Assembly: GCA_002898935.1 (NCBI GenBank)
Contig: BEII01000023.1
Span: 1 to 11,037 of the forward strand
Source of the DNA: a bacterium HR32
GTDB taxonomy: Bacteria; Sysuimicrobiota; Sysuimicrobiia; Sysuimicrobiales; Sysuimicrobiaceae
Length of the DNA stretch: 11,037 nucleotides
Direction: 5' to 3'
Positions 5,359 to 11,037 of this stretch are shown here, in pieces. Positions within the stretch are counted from its first letter, which is position 1; each line of letters opens with the position of its first letter. The notes below the pieces were generated by a model that saw only the letters and a list, made by a program, of their open reading frames with translations, made no database searches and had not been told where the DNA came from. Made by a program: the position numbers and the translations under genes.

Positions 5359-7188
5359 GTGCGGGATCTGAAGGCGGAGCTGCGGGCGAGCGTCGCGGAG
5401 GCGGTGGGGTCCCTCGGCGTGGACGAGCCGGTGGAGGTGGTGGTCCAGCCCACCCCGCCGGACAAGCCGGGCGACTTCGGGAGCCCGGTGGCGTTCGCGC
5501 TCGCCCGCCGGCTGCGCAGGCCGCCTGTGGACATCGCCGCGGAGCTGGCCCGCCGCGCCCCCCTCCCGGCCGGGGTTCTGCGCGCCGAGGCGGTGGGCGG
5601 GTACGTGAACTTCACGGTGGATCCCTCCGCCCTGCTGCAGGCGGCCACCGAGCCCCTCCCGCCCCCCGCGGCCACGGGCCGTCGGGTCCTGGTGGAGCAC
5701 ACGTCGGTGAACCCCAACAAGGAGCTCCACGTGGGCCACCTGCGCAACGTCGCCCTGGGCGACGCCGTGGGTCGGATCCTCGCGTACGCAGGGCACGCTG
5801 TGCAGGTCCTCAACTACATCGACGACACCGGTCGCCAGGTGGCGGAGTCGTTGTTCGCCCTGGAGCGGTACGGCCTGCGTGACCCCGGCGGGCACAAGTA
5901 CGACCACTGGGTGGGCGAGGCGTACGTGCGGCTGCACCGGGAGATGGAAGACCCCGACCGTCGTGCGGAGATCGAGGAAGGTGTCCGCCGGGTCTTGCAC
6001 CGCCTGGAGTCGGGCGAGCTAAGGGCGGAGGTGGAGCGCATCCTACGCGCCCAGCTGGACACCATGTGGCGGCTCGGGGCGGAGTACGACGTGTTGGTGT
6101 GGGAGTCCGACCTGGTGCGGGCGGGTCTCCTGCAGCAGGCCCTGGACCTGCTCGGCCGAACCCCCTACGTGCTACGGCCGGAGGCGGGGAAGTACGCAGG
6201 GGCCGTGGTCCTGGACACCTCCAGCTTCGTCCAAGGCCTGGAGGACCCCTATCTCGTCCTCGTCCGGTCGGACGGGACCGCCACTTACCCGGCAAAGGAC
6301 ATCGCCTTCCAGTTCTGGAAGATGGGGTTGCTCGGCGGGCTCGGGTTCGTACACTTCGAAGACCAGCCCTCCGGCCGCCCCCTGTACACCTCGCACCCCC
6401 GCGGCGACCCGGCCTTGGGGTTCGGCGGGTGCGAGGAGACCATCAACGTCATCGACGCCACTCAGAGCTACCCCCAGCTCGTGGTCCGTACGGCGCTCGC
6501 CATCGCCGGCCGGCCCGACCTGGCGGAGCGGGCCCACCACCTGGCGTACGAGACCGTGACCCTGGAGGGACGGCGGATCTCCGGCCGCCGCGGCCACACG
6601 GTGTCGGTGGACGAGGTCCTGGACGAGGCCCGGCGCAGGGCCAGGGCCATCATGGCGGAGAAGAACCCCGACCACCCCGACCCGGACTTCGTGGCGGAGC
6701 AGGTGGGGGTGGGCGCGATCCGGTTCGCCATGGTGAAGACCGAGCCGCGGCGGCAGATCGACTTCCGCTGGGAACAGGCCCTGTCCTTCGAGGGCGACAG
6801 CGGGCCCTACGTCCAGTACGCCCACGCGCGGGCGGCAAGCCTCCTGCGCCGGGCGGGGGAGGCAGGGGTGGCGGACGAGCCCCCAGACTTCTCCCAGGTC
6901 ACCGAGTTCGAGCGGCCCGTGGCCCGCACCTTGCTGGACTTCCCCCAGGCGGTGGCCGACTCCGCGGCGCAGCGCACCCCGCACGTCCTGGCCCAGTACC
7001 TCCTCGACCTCGCGGCGGTTTGGAACGCGTACTACAACGCAAGGAGCCCCGACGGTACCCCCGCCACCTCGGTGCTGCTGGCTCCCCCCGGGTTGCGAGG
7101 CGCGCGGCTCGCCCTGGTGGCGCAGGTGCGGGAAGTGCTGCGGACCGGGCTCGGACTCCTGGGCGTTCCCGCGCCGGACGAGATGTAG
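5359..7188 (+). CDS. argS: Arginyl-tRNA synthetase
   Basis: Class I aminoacyl-tRNA synthetase that charges tRNA-Arg; it needs tRNA bound for arginine activation. It is 609 residues from the GTG at 5359; a GTG at 5350 is also in frame and adds three residues. The N-terminal Add1 domain covers about 1-100 (with GDFGSPVAFALA). The catalytic core opens with NPNKELHVGHLRN; HVGH at 124-127 is the HIGH motif, followed by LNYIDDTGRQ. The KMSKS position reads ISGRR (about 407-411), a divergent loop as found in many ArgS. The anticodon-binding helical domain carries EGDSGPYVQYAHARA and DLAAVWNAYYNAR and ends LLGVPAPDEM. The overall wording is close to Thermus-type ArgS as I recall it. Divergent from the coiled-coil gene and convergent with glpX, with an 8-bp gap. 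Confidence 0.97.
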   Translation: MRDLKAELRASVAEAVGSLGVDEPVEVVVQPTPPDKPGDFGSPVAFALARRLRRPPVDIAAELARRAPLPAGVLRAEAVGGYVNFTVDPSALLQAATEPLPPPAATGRRVLVEHTSVNPNKELHVGHLRNVALGDAVGRILAYAGHAVQVLNYIDDTGRQVAESLFALERYGLRDPGGHKYDHWVGEAYVRLHREMEDPDRRAEIEEGVRRVLHRLESGELRAEVERILRAQLDTMWRLGAEYDVLVWESDLVRAGLLQQALDLLGRTPYVLRPEAGKYAGAVVLDTSSFVQGLEDPYLVLVRSDGTATYPAKDIAFQFWKMGLLGGLGFVHFEDQPSGRPLYTSHPRGDPALGFGGCEETINVIDATQSYPQLVVRTALAIAGRPDLAERAHHLAYETVTLEGRRISGRRGHTVSVDEVLDEARRRARAIMAEKNPDHPDPDFVAEQVGVGAIRFAMVKTEPRRQIDFRWEQALSFEGDSGPYVQYAHARAASLLRRAGEAGVADEPPDFSQVTEFERPVARTLLDFPQAVADSAAQRTPHVLAQYLLDLAAVWNAYYNARSPDGTPATSVLLAPPGLRGARLALVAQVREVLRTGLGLLGVPAPDEM

Positions 7189-7196
7189 CGAGTGGC

Positions 7197-8168
7197 CTAG
7201 AACAGCCGGATCGGACCCACCCGCTCCCGGTCGGTCACGTACACCGAGTCCACGAACCGGATCTCGCCCGTGGATGCCCCCATCACCAGGGTGTGGGTGC
7301 GCTGCCCTCCGGCGAAGAACAGAACGCCCTTGAACAGGTCTCCGTCCGTGATGCCGGTGCACGAGAAGATCACCTGCTGGCCCGGCACCAGGTCCTCGGT
7401 GAGGAAGATGCGGTCGGGGTCCGGGATACCCATGCTGCGGACCCGCTCCCGCTCCGAATCGTCGCGGAACCAGAAGCGCCCCTGGATCTCCCCGCCCAGG
7501 CACCGCAGCGCGGCGGCGGCCAGCACCCCTTCCGGCGCACCCCCAACCCCCATCACCGCGTGCACACCCGTCCCGGACACCGCGGCCGCGATGGCCGCGG
7601 ACACGTCGCCGTCCGAGATCAGCTTGATCCGCGCCCCGGCCTGCCGGACCTCCTCGATCAGCTCCGCGTGCCGTGGCCGGTCCAGGATCACCACCGTCAC
7701 GTCCTCCACCCGGCGGCGCAGGGAGCTCGCGATGGTGGCCAGGTTGCGGGCCACAGGCCACCGGAGGTCCACCCGGCCCGCCGCGGACGGGCCCACCACG
7801 AGCTTTTCCATGTAGACGTCGGGAGCGTGCAGGATCCCTCCCCGCTCGCTCACCGCGATCACCGAGATGGCGTTGGGCAGCCCCTTGGCCACCAGGTTGG
7901 TCCCCTCCACGGGGTCCACGGCGATGTCCACCTCGTAGCCCCGTCCGGAGCCCACCACCTCGCCGATAAACAGCATGGGGGCCTCGTCCCGCTCGCCCTC
8001 GCCGATCACCACCCGGCCTTGGATGTCCAGCTCGCCCAACGCGGCGCGCATGGCCTCCACCGCCGCGCGGTCCGCGGCGTCGTTGTCCCCACGGCCCATG
8101 AGGCGGGCCGCAGCCAGGGCGGCCGCCTCGGTCACCTTCACAAAGTCGAGCATCAGCGCGCGTTCCAC
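7197..8168 (-). CDS. glpX: Class II fructose-1,6-bisphosphatase
   Basis: Metal-dependent phosphatase converting fructose 1,6-bisphosphate to fructose 6-phosphate in gluconeogenesis; some relatives also act on sedoheptulose 1,7-bisphosphate. It is 323 residues. With the GTG start at 8168 the numbering matches E. coli GlpX without gaps: D33 (GRGDNDAAD), E57 (VIGEGERDEAP), D85 and E88 with catalytic T90 (DPVEGT), and E213 (GGAPEG). This favours the GTG over the ATG at 8151-8153. GAGGG, overlapping the htrA stop, serves as ribosome binding site 5 nt away. The 7-bp gap to htrA suggests translational coupling. Its product is a substrate for the transaldolase encoded at 2860-3540, though the two genes are in separate transcripts here. 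Confidence 0.96.
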   Translation of the reverse strand: MERALMLDFVKVTEAAALAAARLMGRGDNDAADRAAVEAMRAALGELDIQGRVVIGEGERDEAPMLFIGEVVGSGRGYEVDIAVDPVEGTNLVAKGLPNAISVIAVSERGGILHAPDVYMEKLVVGPSAAGRVDLRWPVARNLATIASSLRRRVEDVTVVILDRPRHAELIEEVRQAGARIKLISDGDVSAAIAAAVSGTGVHAVMGVGGAPEGVLAAAALRCLGGEIQGRFWFRDDSERERVRSMGIPDPDRIFLTEDLVPGQQVIFSCTGITDGDLFKGVLFFAGGQRTHTLVMGASTGEIRFVDSVYVTDRERVGPIRLF

Positions 8169-8175
8169 GCCGCCC

Positions 8176-9333
8176 TCACTGCGCCGGCCGCTGCCCGAGC
8201 CGGACCCGCAGCTGCAGCCGCTGCCCGCCCCGCACCACGGTCACCGTCACCACGTCGCCCACCTTGCGCTGGAGGATCTCCCGCTGGAAGTCCGCGGCTC
8301 CCTGGATCCGGCGGCCTCCCATCTCCACCACGATGTCCAGGGGCCGCAGTCCTGCCGCCTCCGCCCCGCTTCCGGGGACCACCTGCTGGACCAGGACCCC
8401 GTGGTCTGCCGCGAGGCCGTACGCCTGGGCGAGCTCCGGGGTGACCTCCACGTACGCCACGCCGAAGAAGGGGCGCTGCACGGTGCCGGTGCGGATCAGC
8501 TGCTCCATCACCGACCGCGCCACGGAGGAGGGGATGGCGAACCCGATCCCTTGGGCCTGCGGGATGATGGCGGTGTTGATCCCCACCACCTGCCCGGCGC
8601 TGTTCACCAGCGCGCCGCCGCTGTTGCCCGGGTTGATGGCCGCGTCCGTCTGGATCAGGTTGTCGATGACGAACCCCGGGACCTGGATGGACCGGTTGAG
8701 GGCGCTCACCACGCCGACCGTCACCGTGCTCCCCAGGCCGAAGGGGTTCCCGATGGCGATGGCCAGCTGGCCCACCCTGAGTGCGTGGGAGTCGCCCAGC
8801 TCCGCCGCGGGCAGCCGCCGGCCCCTCGGGTCCACCTTGATCACCGCCAGGTCCGAGGGCGGGTCGGTGCCCACCACGCGTCCCTCGAGCTCCGTGCCGT
8901 CCAGCAGGCGCACCCGGATCTGGGTGGCGTTGCGGATCACGTGGTTGTTGGTGAGGATGTAGCCGTCCTCGCTGACGATGACACCCGAACCCGCGCCCTC
9001 CTGGGGGAACAGCTGGCCGAAGAAGTCGGGCGCAAAGCCCCGCGTCTGGATGTTCACCACCGAGGGCCGGACCTTCTCCACCACCTGGATGACCACCGAC
9101 TCCTCGGACTGCACCCGGACCACACCGCCGGGCGCAGACGGCGCCGCAGGCGGGGGCGGCGCGGCTAAAGGCATCTGGCGGCGGGCGGCCACGTAGCCTC
9201 CGCCCAGCCCGCCCGCGAACGCCAGCGCGGCCACCGCCAGCCACAGGCCCAGGCCCGGACCCCGCCGCGGCGGCGGTGCCGGCGGCGTCGGCGGTTCCTC
9301 CGGCGGCACGAACACACGGTACGGAGTGGACAT
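8176..9333 (-). CDS. htrA: HtrA/DegP-like trypsin-type serine protease with one PDZ domain
   Basis: Membrane-anchored quality-control protease of 385 residues acting outside the cytoplasmic membrane. A Pro-rich cytosolic head (1-27) precedes one membrane helix (about 28-50); a Pro/Ala linker follows; the trypsin-like domain is about 75-275 with His131 (TNNHVI), Asp161 (SDLAVIKV) and Ser238 (GNSGG), all intact; one PDZ domain lies at about 285-380. This layout matches HtrA/YyxA of Bacillota and DegS-like proteins rather than two-PDZ DegP. I chose the ATG at 9331-9333 because AAGGAGGA sits 6 nt upstream; an ATG eight codons earlier (9355-9357) has no site. It follows the secreted orphan by 72 bp and runs straight into glpX. 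No clear promoter of its own was seen. Confidence 0.95.
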   Translation of the reverse strand: MSTPYRVFVPPEEPPTPPAPPPRRGPGLGLWLAVAALAFAGGLGGGYVAARRQMPLAAPPPPAAPSAPGGVVRVQSEESVVIQVVEKVRPSVVNIQTRGFAPDFFGQLFPQEGAGSGVIVSEDGYILTNNHVIRNATQIRVRLLDGTELEGRVVGTDPPSDLAVIKVDPRGRRLPAAELGDSHALRVGQLAIAIGNPFGLGSTVTVGVVSALNRSIQVPGFVIDNLIQTDAAINPGNSGGALVNSAGQVVGINTAIIPQAQGIGFAIPSSVARSVMEQLIRTGTVQRPFFGVAYVEVTPELAQAYGLAADHGVLVQQVVPGSGAEAAGLRPLDIVVEMGGRRIQGAADFQREILQRKVGDVVTVTVVRGGQRLQLRVRLGQRPAQ

Positions 9334-9405
9334 GGTCGCTCCTCCTTCCCGGTCCATGATCTCACACTACCGTCGCGGTCCCGCAGGACGCGTTCCCAAC
9401 GGGCC

Positions 9406-10488
9406 CTATCGGTGCCACAGGGGCATCAGGATCTTGATGTGCGTGACGCGCAGCAGCGCGGCGTTGTCCTTGCCCACGAGGGGCGGGAACAGGCCCCACG
9501 GGCCCTCGTCGATCCGCACCATGACCAAGAAGCGTTCGCTCACCCGCCTCTGCCACTCCTCGTCCGACAGGTCCTCGGGTTCGTACCGGGGCGCGATGAA
9601 GGCGCTGAAGAGGGGCGCGGTGCCCTGCGGAGAGGGGTCGAGGGGGTTGAGGGGTCCTACCACCATCCACTGCGTGCCGAGGATGGCCCCCACGAGCTCG
9701 GGGCTGTGCGCGTGGTCCCGGGGGATGATCTGGAACCCGCCCACCTGTCCCACCGGCGAAGTCGATACGTCGATGACACCCGGATGGTTCGCCCGCACGC
9801 GGCCGATCCCCACGTACTGCGTACCCTCGAACCGTCCCACCCCGGCCACGGGCCGCAGCACCACCCCGAGCAGCGCCTCCGACCCGTCGCCGTACCGGCC
9901 CCGCACCAGTCCGCCGAACCGGTTCTCGAACTCGATCTCCCGCGGGTAGGGCTCCGGGCGCTGCACCACGATGGTGACGCGGTCGCCCACCGCAGGCGTC
10001 CACCCGTTCGTGGAGACGACCGCACCCGCCCGCTCCACGAGCACGGGGTTGCCGACGAAGGCGCTGTAGCGTCCTCCGAAGATGGCCCGGCCGCCCGGGA
10101 TGTCCGTGAGGACCACGTGCGGCGCCCAGCCGGACCCCGCAGGCCACAGGGTCACGATCCGACCCCGCCCCTGCGGGGTATCGCCCACCTTCACGTGCAC
10201 CGCGTTGGCCCCGCTCGCGACCACGGTCCCGGGCGTCCCCCACCGACTCGCGTTGAACCCCACCGCGGACGCCACCGCGGGCCGTAGCACGCGTCCCAGC
10301 AGGCGCCAGGACTGCCCGCCGTCCTCGCTGGCCTCCACCGCGCCCCCCGCGGCGTTGCCGAGCCGTAGCCGGTACACTTCCACCCACGCGGTGGGCGCCA
10401 GAGGCTGCGCCGCCGCGGGTGGCCGCGCGCGGGCAACAGCCGCAGCCAGCGCGATCACCAGGATCCACGCGATGTGGGTTCTCCTCAT
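9406..10488 (-). CDS. Secreted protein of unknown function with one Asp-box-like motif
   Basis: A 360-residue exported protein I do not recognise. The start ATG (10486-10488) has a strong site, AGGAGGT, 5 nt upstream, and residues 1-28 are a typical signal peptide (MRRTHIAWILVIALAAAVARA ... AQP). The mature part is beta-rich. Residues 54-61, SEDGGQSW, fit the Asp-box consensus SxDxGxxW of beta-propeller/BNR proteins, but I see only this one copy, so a full propeller is not supported. Around 160-245 are strand-rich segments with repeated VGDRVTI, FGGLVRG, VGIGRVR patterns; 252-300 hold GFQIIPRDHAHSPE and APLFSAFIAP; 305-360 is an acidic helix followed by FLVMVRIDEGPWGLFPPL. No catalytic motif, membrane anchor or lipobox is seen. 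Upstream of htrA, so it may be an envelope protein watched or processed by that protease; this is inference. Confidence 0.75.
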   Translation of the reverse strand: MRRTHIAWILVIALAAAVARARPPAAAQPLAPTAWVEVYRLRLGNAAGGAVEASEDGGQSWRLLGRVLRPAVASAVGFNASRWGTPGTVVASGANAVHVKVGDTPQGRGRIVTLWPAGSGWAPHVVLTDIPGGRAIFGGRYSAFVGNPVLVERAGAVVSTNGWTPAVGDRVTIVVQRPEPYPREIEFENRFGGLVRGRYGDGSEALLGVVLRPVAGVGRFEGTQYVGIGRVRANHPGVIDVSTSPVGQVGGFQIIPRDHAHSPELVGAILGTQWMVVGPLNPLDPSPQGTAPLFSAFIAPRYEPEDLSDEEWQRRVSERFLVMVRIDEGPWGLFPPLVGKDNAALLRVTHIKILMPLWHR

Positions 10489-10516
10489 CCCGCACCTCCT
10501 CATCCATTGTGACCCA

Positions 10517-10552
10517 GGGAGGATTCCGAAGGCACGGACAAGAAAGCCCCTT
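10517..10552 (+). promoter_or_regulatory. Distant Shine-Dalgarno and small hairpin before accD
   Basis: The only good ribosome binding site before accD is GGGAGG (10517-10522), 32 nt from the GTG start. Between them AAGG (10529-10532) can pair with CCTT (10549-10552), with one more possible pair inside. If that stem forms, the unpaired bases left between site and start number about 8, a normal spacing. The stem is only 4-5 bp, so this is tentative. Confidence 0.25.
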
Positions 10553-10554
10553 GC

Positions 10555-11037
10555 GTGCTCAACTGGCTGCGCAGACCCAAGTACGAGTCCGTGGAGCGCC
10601 GCGACCTGCCCGCGGGTCTGTGGGCCAAGTGCCCGCGGTGCGCGCAGCTGGTGTACCGCAAGGAGCTGGAGCGCAACCTGAAGGTGTGTCCCAAGTGCGG
10701 ATACCACCACCGGCTGAGCGGCCCCGAACGCCTGCGCCTCCTGGTGGATGACGGGACGTTCGAGGAGTGGGACGCGGACCTGCGGTCCGAGGACCCGCTG
10801 GGGTTTCCCGGGTACGCGGAGCGCTACCGGGAAGCGGTGGAGCGGACGGGCCGCGGGGAAGCGGTGCTCACCGGACGCGGGCGCATCGCGGGCGTCCCCG
10901 CGGCTGTGGGGGTGATGGACTTCGACTTCCTCGGCGGCAGCATGGGGTCCGTGGTGGGCGAGAAGGTGGCGCGGCTGTTCGAGCGGGCGGTACAGCTGGG
11001 GCTGCCCGTGGTCACGTGCAGCGCCAGCGGCGGCGCC
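10555..11037 (+). CDS. accD: Acetyl-CoA carboxylase, carboxyltransferase beta subunit (N-terminal part, runs off right edge)
   Basis: First step of fatty acid synthesis: with AccA it moves the carboxyl group from biotin carrier protein to acetyl-CoA, giving malonyl-CoA. 161 codons are in the window. The N-terminus LNWLRRPKYESVE is typical, followed by the Cys4 zinc ribbon C26-P-R-C29 ... C45-P-K-C48 that marks bacterial AccD, then the crotonase-like fold with TGRGRIAGVPAAVGVMDFDFLGGSMGSVVGEK and the oxyanion region SASGGA at the edge. The GTG at 10555 is the only standard start after an in-frame TGA at 10510-10512. It has no close ribosome binding site. Divergent from the secreted orphan across 66 bp. 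accA is often next, but lies outside. Confidence 0.95.
   Translation, partial: MLNWLRRPKYESVERRDLPAGLWAKCPRCAQLVYRKELERNLKVCPKCGYHHRLSGPERLRLLVDDGTFEEWDADLRSEDPLGFPGYAERYREAVERTGRGEAVLTGRGRIAGVPAAVGVMDFDFLGGSMGSVVGEKVARLFERAVQLGLPVVTCSASGGA

Noticed and set aside
5302..6000. Upstream extension of the coiled-coil ORF into the region antisense to argS
   Set aside because: The sequence is the reverse complement of argS, and a perfect extended -10 lies just before the GTG at 5301.
6066..8444. Long 792-codon open frame on the plus strand across argS and glpX
   Set aside because: It overlaps two certain genes in other frames; its translation is rich in Gly, Pro, Arg and His with no domain signal, as expected from GC-rich shadow frames.
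9334..9405. Promoter between the secreted orphan and htrA
   Set aside because: TTGGGA at 9394-9399 (minus strand) has no -10 box at 16-18 bp; no extended -10 was found either, so I assume read-through.

Overview
The window looks like chromosomal housekeeping DNA from a high-GC (about 70% by eye), Gram-positive-like or deep-branching Terrabacteria-type bacterium. The clues are a tal-rho-rpmE order as in Bacillota, an S-layer-homology (SLH) protein joined to a BsuPI domain, a glpX-type fructose bisphosphatase, and an arginyl-tRNA synthetase whose motifs look closest to my memory of the Thermus type. A lineage such as Limnochordia/Thermaerobacter-like Bacillota or a candidate phylum near them (for example CSP1-3/Sysuimicrobiota) would fit, but the sequence alone does not settle this. 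There are no mobile elements, CRISPR arrays, rRNA or tRNA genes that I can see.

Left block, minus strand, 5301 down to 1: a small coiled-coil protein (5301-4942), a secreted SLH/BsuPI envelope protein (4804-3557), transaldolase (3540-2860), transcription terminator Rho (2770-1490), a secreted LysM/M23 cell-wall peptidase (1196-171), and the first 12 codons of ribosomal protein L31, rpmE (36-1, running off the left edge). The SLH and tal genes are 16 bp apart and tal and rho 89 bp apart, so these three are probably co-transcribed. The peptidase sits behind a 293-bp gap with an AT-rich island that may carry its own promoter. rpmE has its own extended -10 promoter.

Middle and right: argS (5359-7188, plus) diverges from the coiled-coil gene across a 57-bp region holding two facing extended -10 elements and a 12-bp palindrome; both genes look leaderless or nearly so. 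argS ends 8 bp from the convergent glpX. A second minus-strand block, running leftward, is an unrecognised secreted protein (10488-9406), an HtrA/DegP-like membrane-anchored protease (9333-8176) and glpX (8168-7197); htrA and glpX are separated by only 7 bp and look translationally coupled. Divergent from this block, accD (acetyl-CoA carboxylase beta subunit) starts at 10555 and runs off the right edge.

The genes cover sugar phosphate metabolism (tal, glpX), translation (argS, rpmE), transcription termination (rho), fatty acid synthesis (accD) and envelope assembly or quality control (SLH/BsuPI protein, M23 peptidase, HtrA, secreted orphan). I see no clear novel system. The items most worth a second look are the orphan secreted protein, the SLH/BsuPI fusion next to tal-rho, the start site of rho, and the compact divergent promoter before argS.
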